From contig JBBQBI010000043.1 in NCBI GenBank assembly GCA_038363005.1, positions 1 to 19,596 on the forward strand: a DNA stretch of 19,596 nt, written 5' to 3'. Of the stretch, positions 1 to 6,947 are shown one piece after another. The position numbers and the translations under genes were made by a program. The notes beneath the pieces are model-generated. The model ran no database searches, was not told where the DNA came from, and saw nothing but the letters and a program-made list of their open reading frames with translations. How positions within the stretch are numbered: position 1 is the first letter of the stretch; every line of letters begins with the position of its first letter. This DNA is from JAKOWB01 sp038363005. Lineage in GTDB: Bacteria > Pseudomonadota > Alphaproteobacteria > Kiloniellales > JACOMY01.

Positions 1-82
1 TATCAATAATTGTAGTCTATTTTTGATTTCTGCAGGCCCGGCGGGCACAAGCCACGCGCCAAGTGTGCGGAAGTTAGTGAAT
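1..82. other. AT-rich stretch beyond the 3' end of tRNA-Ser
   Basis: No gene is visible here. The first 36 bases are strikingly AT-rich (about 28% GC by eye) in a genome of roughly 70% GC. They lie just beyond the 3' end of a tRNA gene. A short GC-rich inverted repeat (GCCC-GGC-GGGC, about 35-45) sits between the AT-rich part and the tRNA and could be a weak terminator. The composition change is seen directly. That it marks the edge of an integrated element is inference, because the window stops here. Confidence 0.4.
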
Positions 83-174
83 TGGCGGATGGGGTGGGAT
101 TCGAACCCACGATAGAGCTTGCACCCTATACACGCGTTCCAGGCGTGCGCCTTCAACCACTCGGCCACCCATCC
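83..174 (-). tRNA. tRNA-Ser (anticodon GGA), CCA end encoded
   Basis: Read on the minus strand, the gene starts GGATGGGTGGCCGAGTGG and ends with the T-arm GGGTTCGAATCCC, the acceptor strand CCCATCC, discriminator G and an encoded CCA. The seven acceptor pairs GGATGGG/CCCATCC are perfect. The anticodon loop CTGGAAC carries GGA, which reads UCC and UCU serine codons. The long variable arm (GGGTGCAAGCTC region) gives a class II tRNA of about 92 bases including CCA, as expected for serine. No partner tRNA gene is nearby. Confidence 0.97.
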
Positions 175-359
175 CCCGGTCGCAGCCAGCCCCGCAAAGG
201 GGTAGGCCGTCGAGAGGCGCGGGACCCTAGCGGAAGCCCCCGCGCCGATCAACAGGGGCGCCGCACCATCGCGCCCGGCGCCGGGACCGTGCTAGGGTGG
301 CGCCACGGCCCAGGCGCAGCGGGCGCCAGGAGGCCGCTTCGTCCTTCGGAGGCAATTCC

Positions 360-731
360 ATGTCGACGCGTTCGCTTGCCCTGCTTGCCGGCGGGCTGCT
401 GCTCGCCCTCACCGCCCTGCCGCAGAGTGCCTCGGCCGGCTATCCGCTCACCTGCCGCGGCGGCGGTACGATGACCATTGCCAACACCGGCGACGGCAAC
501 GTCCACATCACCTTCGAGCCTGCCGCCGGCAACATCGCCGCCGGGCTGAAGCCGGGCCAGTGCACCTGGTCCGACCGCGCGCTCTATGCCGGCGAGCCGA
601 CCCAGGTCTGCGACACGGCGGCCAGCGCCGCCGGCTATGTGCAGCTGATGGTGCAGGAAAGCCAGTACATGATCTTCCAGGTGAACAACGACGGCGCCGG
701 CTGCATGAAGGTCGAACGCACCGGCCCCTGA
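360..731 (+). CDS. small secreted four-cysteine protein, function unknown
   Basis: A 123-residue protein with a clear Sec signal peptide: MSTRS, a hydrophobic stretch LALLAGGLLLALTAL, then PQSASA with likely cleavage after residue 26. The mature part of about 97 residues has four cysteines, in LTCRGG, PGQCTW, QVCDTA and GAGCMK, which could form two periplasmic disulfides. The PGQCTWSDR segment recalls short secreted or lipid-anchored hypothetical proteins of Proteobacteria, but I cannot name a family. The start at 360 has an excellent ribosome binding site, GGAGG at 348-352 with a 7-base gap, and is preferred over an in-frame upstream start at 297. It stands alone, pointing away from the tRNA gene. 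Confidence 0.85.
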   Translation: MSTRSLALLAGGLLLALTALPQSASAGYPLTCRGGGTMTIANTGDGNVHITFEPAAGNIAAGLKPGQCTWSDRALYAGEPTQVCDTAASAAGYVQLMVQESQYMIFQVNNDGAGCMKVERTGP

Positions 732-857
732 GGCACAGCGCTGCTTGAGCACGGGGGTAATCGGGGTGACGCCCGCGGCCACGCTCGTTATCGTGCCTCG
801 CTCCACACTGCGATTTGACCCCGGCCGGACGCGCCGGCGGGGCCGGGAGAGGCCAGC

Positions 858-1166
858 CTGCGCCGCGTCGTCTTCCTGCTGGGACTGCTGTTTTGCCTCG
901 CCGCGCTCGGCGTGCTGGCGTGGGATCTCTGGCGTCTGCTGCAGGGCGAGCCCTTCAGCCTGACCTCGCTCGGCATGCTGTGGTTCAGCATCGCGCCCAG
1001 CAGCCTGCAGATGCTGCAGCCGGCGATCGAGCGGCATGTCGCGGTGTGGCTCTGGCGCGACTTGATCTTTCCGCTGCTCGAGGCACCGGCGCTGCTCGAC
1101 TTCGGCGTGCTTGGCCTGCTGCTGCTCTGGCTCGGCCGCAAGCGGCGGCAGCGCAAGTTCTACTGA
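858..1166 (+). CDS. small two-helix membrane protein, probable CTG start
   Basis: An open frame of about 102 residues with a hydrophobic N-terminal helix (VVFLLGLLFCLAALGVLAW), a roughly 60-residue middle region, and a second helix (FGVLGLLLLWL) followed by a basic tail RKRRQRKFY. The frame is closed by a TGA at 816 and has no ATG, GTG or TTG before 912. Starting at the GTG at 912 would remove nearly all of the first helix. A CTG at 858 follows a purine-rich GGGAGAGG (845-852) by 5 bases and is the best start on sequence grounds. I have a general memory of small two-helix hypothetical proteins of this kind in alphaproteobacteria, but no function. Its stop is 4 bases from the stop of the convergent glycosyltransferase. 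Confidence 0.6.
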   Translation: MRRVVFLLGLLFCLAALGVLAWDLWRLLQGEPFSLTSLGMLWFSIAPSSLQMLQPAIERHVAVWLWRDLIFPLLEAPALLDFGVLGLLLLWLGRKRRQRKFY

Positions 1167-1170
1167 GGTC

Positions 1171-2388
1171 TCAGGCGGTCTGCAGCCGCTGCAGCGCACG
1201 CTCGTAGGCGCGCTGCCGGCGAATCTCGGTATAGAGCGCCAGCGTGCGCGCGCACATCTGCTCCTTGGAGAAGTGCTGGCGCACATGCGCGATGGCCTCG
1301 GCCGACAGCAGCTGCCGCTCGCCATCGCCTAGCGCCAGCGCCCTGCGCAGCGCGATGGCCAGGCCGTCGACACTGCCCGGCGGGAACAGGAAGCCGGTGC
1401 GGTCGATCAGGATCTGCTCGGGCGCGCCGCCGTGATCAGCCGCCACCACTGGGCGGCCCAGCGCCTGCGCCTCCGACACCACGCGGCCGAAGGCCTCGGG
1501 ATCGGTCGAGGCCGAGACCACCACGTCAGCCAGCTTGTAGGCCGCCGGCATGTCGTCGCATTCGTCCAGCACCACGGCCTTGCCGATCAGGCCCCTGGCC
1601 TTGACCAGCTCCTCCAGCTCACGGCGATAGTCTTCGCGGCCCTGGTCGGCGCCGACCATCAGGGCGACGAACTCCAGGTCCGGCAGCTTGCTCACCGCCT
1701 CGATCAGCAGGGCCTGGCCCTTCCAGCGCGTCAGGCGGCCGGGCAGCATGATCACCGGCACGCCATCGGGCAGGCGCCACTTCTGCGCCAGCGCCACGAC
1801 GCGCTCCACCGAGACCTTGGCCGGATCGAAGCGGAACAGGTCGATGCCACGGTGGATGACGCGCACGCGGCCTGCATCGACGCTGTAGTGCTGCTTGATG
1901 TGCTGGGCGATGAACTCGCTGTTGGCGATGATGCGCTCGCCCTTGGTCATGATGGCGTTGTATTGCTTCTTCAGCGAACCAGAGAAGTTGTAGGTGCCAT
2001 GGAAGGTGGTCACGAAGGGACGGCTGCGTCGCCGGGCGGCGTAGAAGGCGCTCCAGGCCGGTGCGCGGCTGCGCGCATGCACGATGTCGACATCGTGCTG
2101 GTCGATCAGCTGCACCAGGCGCCGGACGTTGCGCGACATGACCAGCGGATTCTTCGAGGCCAGCGGCAGCTTGACGTGGATGGCGCCGGCGCGCTGCAGT
2201 TCGAGCTCCAGCGGTCCGCCTTCCGAGGCGACGATGGCGGTGCCGCCGGCTTGCTGCAGCGCCTGGGCGATATCCACGGCCGAGCGCTCCACGCCACCAG
2301 TGACCAGGGCCGGCAGGACCTGGAGCACGACGGGGCGACCGGTCTCCTCCTCCGGCTCCAAGGTGACAACGTGACCGACCTCGTGCAT
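1171..2388 (-). CDS. GT4-family glycosyltransferase (GT-B fold)
   Basis: A 405-residue retaining glycosyltransferase of the GT4 type that probably transfers a sugar from a nucleotide donor to a lipid- or polysaccharide-linked acceptor on the inner face of the membrane. The N-terminal acceptor domain carries the glycine-rich entry motif LPALVTGGVER (residues 25-35), followed by the HARSRAP and FVTTFHGTYN segments. The C-terminal donor domain starts near PVIMLPGRLTRWKG (211-224). It contains the EX7E pair E298 and E306 in PEAFGRVVSEAQALGRPVVA, typical of donor binding and catalysis. The ATG at 2388 is chosen over an in-frame upstream start at 2487 because of GGAAGG about 8 bases before it and because the family starts near here. 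No other polysaccharide genes are visible, so the substrate cannot be inferred. Confidence 0.9.
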   Translation of the reverse strand: MHEVGHVVTLEPEEETGRPVVLQVLPALVTGGVERSAVDIAQALQQAGGTAIVASEGGPLELELQRAGAIHVKLPLASKNPLVMSRNVRRLVQLIDQHDVDIVHARSRAPAWSAFYAARRRSRPFVTTFHGTYNFSGSLKKQYNAIMTKGERIIANSEFIAQHIKQHYSVDAGRVRVIHRGIDLFRFDPAKVSVERVVALAQKWRLPDGVPVIMLPGRLTRWKGQALLIEAVSKLPDLEFVALMVGADQGREDYRRELEELVKARGLIGKAVVLDECDDMPAAYKLADVVVSASTDPEAFGRVVSEAQALGRPVVAADHGGAPEQILIDRTGFLFPPGSVDGLAIALRRALALGDGERQLLSAEAIAHVRQHFSKEQMCARTLALYTEIRRQRAYERALQRLQTA

Positions 2389-2438
2389 CTTCCCGACCTT
2401 CCGTCGCCTACTTTTCTTGAAGTTTCTTGGCTGGCCAG

Positions 2439-3218
2439 ATGACGGCACTCCCCCCGAGCACCGAATCCGCACCTGATACTTTAGCACTTCCTGGCGGGGT
2501 CACCATTGCCTATCGGCGCACGCCGGGGCGCGCTCCCGGGATCGTGTTCCTGGGCGGCTTCGGCAGCGACATGACGGGCAGCAAGGCGACCCGACTGGAA
2601 GCCTGGGCAAGGGCGCGGGGCCAGGCTTTCCTGCGCTTCGACTACAGCGGGCACGGCGCCTCCTCCGGCCAGTTCGAGGACGGCACCATCGGACAGTGGG
2701 CGGCGGATGCGCTGGCGGTCCTCGATCGCTTGACCGAAGGCCCGCAGCTGCTGGTCGGCTCGTCCATGGGTGGCTGGATCATGCTGCTGCTGGCGCGCGA
2801 GCGGCCGGAGCGCGTGGCCGGGCTGCTCGGCCTGGCCGCGGCGCCGGACTTCACCGAGGACCAGATCTGGGACCAGCTGGGTCCGGCCGACCGCCAGCGC
2901 CTGCAGGACGCCGGCCGCATCGAGCAGCCCTCCGACTACGGCGAACCCTATGTCATCACGCGGGACCTGATCTCCGACGGGCGGCAGCACCTGGTGCTGC
3001 GGTCGCCGCTGCGCCTTGAGATGCCGCTGCGCCTGATCCACGGCACGGCCGACAACGACGTCCCCTTCGACCGCTCGCAGATGCTGCTCGACGCCATCGA
3101 CCACGACGACGTCGAGCTGACCTTGCTGAAGAACGCCGACCACCGCCTGTCCGACGAGCGCGCGCTGGGCGTGATCGAGGCGACCCTGGAGCGGCTGCTG
3201 CGGCAGGTTGGGGGCTGA
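2439..3218 (+). CDS. alpha/beta hydrolase (ABHD10-like serine esterase)
   Basis: A 259-residue single-domain alpha/beta hydrolase. The nucleophile elbow is VGSSMGG with S109. The acid is D205 in HGTADNDVP and the histidine is H235 in NADHRLS, so the triad is complete. The oxyanion region is FLGGFGSDM (38-45) and the RFDYSGHGASSG block follows. This pattern matches bacterial relatives of the mitochondrial ABHD10 thioesterase/acyl-glucuronide esterase. It is likely cytoplasmic, as no signal peptide is seen, and it acts on an unknown ester or thioester. The ATG at 2439 is preferred over an in-frame TTG at 2427; neither has a strong Shine-Dalgarno sequence. It is divergent from the glycosyltransferase across only 50 bases, which contain two TTTCTTG copies. 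Confidence 0.88.
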   Translation: MTALPPSTESAPDTLALPGGVTIAYRRTPGRAPGIVFLGGFGSDMTGSKATRLEAWARARGQAFLRFDYSGHGASSGQFEDGTIGQWAADALAVLDRLTEGPQLLVGSSMGGWIMLLLARERPERVAGLLGLAAAPDFTEDQIWDQLGPADRQRLQDAGRIEQPSDYGEPYVITRDLISDGRQHLVLRSPLRLEMPLRLIHGTADNDVPFDRSQMLLDAIDHDDVELTLLKNADHRLSDERALGVIEATLERLLRQVGG

Positions 3219-3222
3219 AGGT

Positions 3223-4230
3223 TCACACCTCCGGCGGCGGCGGCGTGGCCTTGCCGCCCCGTAGAGCCAGGACCGCCTGGAGCAACCCATGCAGTTGCGG
3301 CGCGCCCAGGCCAAGCAACAGACCGGTGGCCAGCACAGCCAGGAGGTCGAGGTCGATCCGCCAATCCCACGGCCAAGCAGCACCCCCATGCCAGCCGAGC
3401 GGTATGCCGGTCGCGATTTGGTACTGCGTTTCCGACTTCACCAACGCCAGGCTGCTTCTTACGTCAGTGAAAAGGTCCCTAACCGAGTCAGCACAACTTT
3501 GCGCAGCGGCCGCATCGGCAACCGGCGCTGTATCGAGGCACTTCTTGTCTTGGAGCTTCGTGATCTCGCCCTCGAGTCCCTGAAGGTGCTCGATGGTTGC
3601 CTGAGTCGCCTCTGGATGGTGCAGATAGAAATCGAAGACCTTTAGCGCGTTCAGGTTCAAAGCAAGGGCCAGGACGATGCCGACAGCGAAGGCGATGCCG
3701 CGTGCATAGCGGCCCCAGACAGTCTTCATCCGGCCGCAGAGTTCGTTGTAGCCAAGCTCGAGACGACGCAATTCCTCTTGCAACGCCTCCTTCGGTCCCG
3801 CCGCCATACTCTTCTCGAACTCCCGCCAAGCCTCGTACTTGCGCGCCTCCTGCACAAAGCTGCTCCACTCGAGCTTCTCCAGAAGATCCCCTTTGATTCG
3901 CCGCCAGAGGCCGAGCGTGGGCTTCGTCGGGGCTTGCGGCGTGGCCGGGATGCCTGGGTTCGCCGGTGGCGGCGTGCTCACCGGTATCGGCACGGCGGGA
4001 TCGAGAAGCTGCCTAATGTTCTGGCCGATCGCCGACAGTGCGGTGCCCGCCTCGGTCTTCCTGGCCTGCTCGTCCGTGATGAACTGGACCAGGAACATGC
4101 CCAGGCGCTTGGCATCGACCCCGACCAACCGATGCCCCAATTCGACCAACAGCGTGACGAACAATGCGAAGCCATAGAGCGTGCCGAGCAACGCGATGAA
4201 AGCGTCGATGTAGGGCAGAATGCCGTCCAT
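3223..4230 (-). CDS. three-helix membrane protein of unknown function, G-tract before start
   Basis: A 335-residue protein with an N-terminal membrane segment (about 8-31), a proline-rich linker (PIPVSTPPPANPGIP, 81-95), a charged helical region (110-175), a second membrane helix (about 178-196), an extracytoplasmic helical segment with Cys231 and Cys246, and a third helix (295-322) before a PPPP tail. The layout resembles, from memory, a broad uncharacterised bacterial family with a basal N-terminal helix and a C-terminal LGAP-type helix pair. I cannot assign a function. Composition is lower in GC than both neighbours, suggesting acquisition. The ATG at 4230 follows an 11-G tract (4235-4245 on the plus strand as C) by 4 bases. 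An in-frame GTG at 4257 would place that tract inside the coding sequence. Its stop lies 4 bases from that of the hydrolase. Confidence 0.75.
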   Translation of the reverse strand: MDGILPYIDAFIALLGTLYGFALFVTLLVELGHRLVGVDAKRLGMFLVQFITDEQARKTEAGTALSAIGQNIRQLLDPAVPIPVSTPPPANPGIPATPQAPTKPTLGLWRRIKGDLLEKLEWSSFVQEARKYEAWREFEKSMAAGPKEALQEELRRLELGYNELCGRMKTVWGRYARGIAFAVGIVLALALNLNALKVFDFYLHHPEATQATIEHLQGLEGEITKLQDKKCLDTAPVADAAAAQSCADSVRDLFTDVRSSLALVKSETQYQIATGIPLGWHGGAAWPWDWRIDLDLLAVLATGLLLGLGAPQLHGLLQAVLALRGGKATPPPPEV

Positions 4231-4234
4231 AGGT

Positions 4235-4245
4235 CCCCCCCCCCC
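4235..4245 (-). repeat. 11-base G homopolymer upstream of the membrane protein start
   Basis: Eleven consecutive C on the plus strand (G on the coding strand) lie 4 bases upstream of the ATG at 4230, where a Shine-Dalgarno sequence would be. If translation instead begins at the GTG at 4257, the tract encodes glycines and any length change would shift frame. No other homopolymer near this length was noticed in the window. Whether it varies in length, or reflects sequencing uncertainty, cannot be told from one sequence. Confidence 0.7.
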
Positions 4246-4367
4246 TTGGAATGACACTTATGGAAAGTCTGCGCTCGTTTCCGACTTATCGCAATGGTCG
4301 TAGTTTAAAAGATACCGCCCGCCCTGGTCGCAACCGTGCTCTCGACAAGGGCCTCAAGCAGTCGATA

Positions 4368-5045
4368 CTAGGCCACCGCCCCCGCCACCCCCGCCCCCAC
4401 CAGCCGCTTGGGCGAGAGGTTGGCGAACTCGACGCGCCAGGCGTGGGTCTCGTCCGGGGCGTGGCTGCCGGTGGGGCCGGGCACATGGTCGATGCGGGTC
4501 AGCGAGCAGTTGTCCACCACTAGGCGCAGCGCCGCCTCGGGCTCGAGCTGCAGCGCCTGGGCCAGCGCGGCGCGGATGGTGCCGCCGTGCGTCACCGCGA
4601 CGATGTCGCGGCCGCGATAGAGGTCGTTCAGGCGATGGATCGCCGGCGCCACGCGGGCCATCAGCTGGACAAAGGACTCGCCGCCCGGCGGCGCCACCGC
4701 GGCGGGGCTGAGCCAGAAGCGATGCCAGTGGCCGAGGCCGCCTTCCTTCGCCTCGTCGTAGGTCTTGCCCTGCCAGTCGCCAAAGTGCTGTTCGGCCAGG
4801 TCGGCGTGGCGCTCGTAGTCCGGCAGGCCAGCGGCCAGGTGGGTGCGCACGGCGTCGGCGGTCTGGTGCGTGCGTTTGAGGCTACTGGTGACCCATACGG
4901 CGTCGGCCGGGACCAGCCGCGCCAGGGCCTGGAACACCGCCAGGTCATCGCAGTCGCAGGGGTGGTCGGTCTGGCCGTAGATGCGGCCCTGGTTCACCGT
5001 CACCGGGGCATGGCGGATCCACCACCAGCGTGTCGTCTCGTCCAT
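4368..5045 (-). CDS. cobC: histidine phosphatase, probable alpha-ribazole phosphatase CobC
   Basis: A 225-residue branch-1 histidine phosphatase. The phospho-acceptor is H12 in IRHAPV, with R58 in SSLKRTHQTA, E85 in LAEQHFGDWQGK and H153 in VTHGGT completing the active site. In cobalamin synthesis CobC removes the 5' phosphate from alpha-ribazole phosphate or adenosylcobalamin phosphate. The position 16 bases downstream of cobS, opposite cobT, supports this role over a generic phosphoglycerate-mutase-like enzyme. The ATG at 5045 is preceded by AGGAAGG about 8 bases upstream. The C-terminal 25 residues or so (LSPKRLVGAGVAGAVA) run past the usual fold and look unconserved. Cytoplasmic. Confidence 0.85.
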   Translation of the reverse strand: MDETTRWWWIRHAPVTVNQGRIYGQTDHPCDCDDLAVFQALARLVPADAVWVTSSLKRTHQTADAVRTHLAAGLPDYERHADLAEQHFGDWQGKTYDEAKEGGLGHWHRFWLSPAAVAPPGGESFVQLMARVAPAIHRLNDLYRGRDIVAVTHGGTIRAALAQALQLEPEAALRLVVDNCSLTRIDHVPGPTGSHAPDETHAWRVEFANLSPKRLVGAGVAGAVA

Positions 5046-5061
5046 GCGCCGTTCCTTCCTG

Positions 5062-5829
5062 CTAGAGCCGTGCCACGGCGACCAGCAGGATGGCGATCTC
5101 GCCCACCTGCTCCAGCGCGCCCAGCACGTCGCCGGTATAGCCGCCGATCTGCTTCATGCACAGGCGCGCCAGGCAGAGGGCGGCCATGAGCAGGGCGAGC
5201 AACGCCAGCCAGCCACCCCAGAAGCCCAGGCCCAGCAGTAGCGCCGCCAGCCCGAGCGCCAGGGACGCCCAGACGCTGGCGCCCGGCGGGTCGCCGGCAT
5301 AGGCCGACAGCCCCTCGGTGCGGGCGCGGGGCAGCAGCAGCATGAAGGCCGGCAGGATGGCGCGCGCGCCCGCGTGGGCCGCCAGCAGCGCCGGCACGGC
5401 GACCTCCGGCCGCGCCAGGCTAGCCAGCGCGCCGACCCGCAGCAGCAGCGCCAACGCCAGCGCAACCGTGCCATAGGTGCCAAGCCGGCTGTCGCGCATG
5501 ATCTCCAGCTTGCGCTCGCGACTCCAGCCGCCGCCGAAGCCGTCGGCCACGTCGCCCAGGCCGTCCTCGTGCAGACAGCCGGTGACGGCGACCGCGGCGG
5601 CCAGCGACAGGATTGCCGCCAGCAGCGGCGGCAGGCCAAGGTGCAGCGCCGCCCAATAGACAAAGCCCGCGACACCACCGACCAACAGCCCTACCACGGG
5701 GTTGGCCCAGGTGGAGCGCGCCAGGTCCTGGCCGTCGATGCGGCCGGCATGGCGCAGCGGCAGGCGTGTGAAGAAGATCAGCGCGATCTTCAGGTCGCAT
5801 AGGCGCTGCAACGGCCAGCTTTGCGGCAT
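5062..5829 (-). CDS. cobS: adenosylcobinamide-GDP ribazoletransferase CobS
   Basis: A 255-residue integral membrane enzyme that joins adenosylcobinamide-GDP to alpha-ribazole or its 5' phosphate, giving adenosylcobalamin or its phosphate with release of GMP. The family's signature is present: FFTRLPL (19-25), LHEDGLGDVADGFGGG (86-101, an acidic metal-binding block) and MRDSRLGTYG (111-120), followed by several hydrophobic helices. Length matches the family (about 250). It is the first gene of a cobS-cobC unit and is divergent from cobT across 72 bases. A good sigma-70-like promoter lies about 20 bases upstream of its start. No frameshift or missing motif is seen. Confidence 0.96.
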   Translation of the reverse strand: MPQSWPLQRLCDLKIALIFFTRLPLRHAGRIDGQDLARSTWANPVVGLLVGGVAGFVYWAALHLGLPPLLAAILSLAAAVAVTGCLHEDGLGDVADGFGGGWSRERKLEIMRDSRLGTYGTVALALALLLRVGALASLARPEVAVPALLAAHAGARAILPAFMLLLPRARTEGLSAYAGDPPGASVWASLALGLAALLLGLGFWGGWLALLALLMAALCLARLCMKQIGGYTGDVLGALEQVGEIAILLVAVARL

Positions 5830-5855
5830 GAGGCTTTCCCGGGGGTTCCGGGGCC

Positions 5856-5884
5856 CTTATAGGACAGGACCCCGACCCCGCCAA
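5856..5884 (-). promoter_or_regulatory. promoter for cobS-cobC
   Basis: On the minus strand TTGGCG (5884-5879) and TATAAG (5861-5856) are separated by exactly 17 bases, close to the vegetative sigma consensus. Transcription would start near 5849, about 20 bases before the cobS ATG. This leaves no room for a cobalamin riboswitch in the leader. Sequence match only. Confidence 0.55.
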
Positions 5885-5901
5885 CCGCCCGCCTGGATGC
5901 C

Positions 5902-6930
5902 ATGACCGAACCGCAGATCCCCACCAGCCTCGACGAGATCCGCCAGCTGCTGCGCGCGCTGCCGGGACCCGACCTGACCGCGCGGGCCGCCGCCAAGGAC
6001 CGCCAGGCACAGCTGCTGAAGCCGCCGGGCGCGCTCGGCCGGCTGGAGGCGCTGGCGCACTGGCTGGCCGCCTGGCAGGGCCGCGACCGTCCGGCGGTCG
6101 AGCGCCCACGCATCGCCGTCTTCGCCGGCAACCACGGCGTCGCCGCGCAGGGGGTTTCGGCCTATCCCGCGTCGGTCACGGCACAAATGGTGCAGGCCTT
6201 CGTCAGCGGCCAGGCGGCGGTCAACCAGCTGGCGGAGCTGAATGGCGCCGACCTGCGCATCTACGAATTGGCGCTGGACCAGCCCACAGCCGACATCACC
6301 CTGGGCCCGGCGATGAGCGAGGCCGAGTGCGTGCGTGCCATCGCCTACGGCATGCTGGCGGTGGAGCCCGGCTTCGACGTCATGGCGCTGGGCGAAATGG
6401 GCATCGGCAACACCACCGTGGCCGCCGCGCTGTGCCACGGCCTGTTCGGCGGCGACGCGCGCGACTGGGCCGGGCGCGGCACCGGCATCGACGACGCCCA
6501 GCTGATCCACAAAGGCCATGTCATCGAGCGCGCCGTGGCGGTGAACCGCGAGGCCATCACCGACCCGCTGGAGGCGCTGCGCTGCCTGGGCGGGCTGGAG
6601 CTGGCCGCCATCCTTGGCGCCATCATCGCCTGCCGTCTGGCCAACACGCCGGTGGTGCTGGACGGCTATGCCTGCTGTGCCGCGGCCGCGGTGCTGCAGG
6701 CCATCGATCCGGCGCTGCTGGACCACTGCGTGGTCGCACATGTGTCGGCCGAGCCGGGGCACCGACGCTTGCTGCAGCGCCTGGAGAAGCAGCCGCTGCT
6801 CGACCTCGGCCTGCGCCTGGGCGAAGCCTCGGGCGCCGCCCTGGCGCTGCCGCTGCTGCGCGCCGCCGCCGCCTGCCTCAACGGCATGGCGACCTTCGCC
6901 GAGGCGGGGGTCAGCGGCAAGGTGGGCTGA
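5902..6930 (+). CDS. cobT: nicotinate-nucleotide--dimethylbenzimidazole phosphoribosyltransferase CobT
   Basis: A 342-residue cytoplasmic enzyme that transfers phosphoribose from nicotinate mononucleotide to 5,6-dimethylbenzimidazole, making alpha-ribazole phosphate for CobS. Recognisable blocks in order are KPPGALGRLEALAHWLA (about 40-56), VFAGNHGVAAQGVSAYP (family signature), LGEMGIGNTT, GRGTGID, and the C-terminal MATFAEAGVSGK. The glutamate E334 of that last block should be the catalytic base, equivalent to Glu317 of the Salmonella enzyme. Length is typical. The ATG at 5902 has only a weak ribosome binding site (TGGA), but the N terminus aligns with the family as I know it. It is divergent from cobS and convergent with the PqqD-like gene, 12 bases apart. 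Confidence 0.97.
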   Translation: MTEPQIPTSLDEIRQLLRALPGPDLTARAAAKDRQAQLLKPPGALGRLEALAHWLAAWQGRDRPAVERPRIAVFAGNHGVAAQGVSAYPASVTAQMVQAFVSGQAAVNQLAELNGADLRIYELALDQPTADITLGPAMSEAECVRAIAYGMLAVEPGFDVMALGEMGIGNTTVAAALCHGLFGGDARDWAGRGTGIDDAQLIHKGHVIERAVAVNREAITDPLEALRCLGGLELAAILGAIIACRLANTPVVLDGYACCAAAAVLQAIDPALLDHCVVAHVSAEPGHRRLLQRLEKQPLLDLGLRLGEASGAALALPLLRAAAACLNGMATFAEAGVSGKVG

Positions 6931-6947
6931 CCTGAGCGTCGCTCAGG
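6931..6947. terminator. palindromic hairpin between cobT and the PqqD-like gene
   Basis: CCTGAGCG-T-CGCTCAGG is a perfect 8-base inverted repeat around one base, placed between two convergent genes. It starts directly after the cobT stop and covers the stop codon of the PqqD-like gene (6943-6945). No T-run follows on either strand, so it is at best a symmetrical stem limiting read-through rather than a textbook intrinsic terminator. Confidence 0.45.

Noticed and set aside
249..1325. A 358-codon minus-strand open frame over the first two small genes.
   Set aside because: Overlaps a secreted protein with clear signal peptide and ribosome site; composition is typical of an antisense artefact.
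1432..2442. A 336-codon plus-strand open frame opposite the glycosyltransferase.
   Set aside because: The opposite strand carries intact GT4 motifs; this frame is His-, Gln- and Ala-rich noise.
5830..5901. Cobalamin riboswitch between cobS and cobT.
   Set aside because: The spacer is far too short for the roughly 200-base element, and no B12-box-like sequence is seen.
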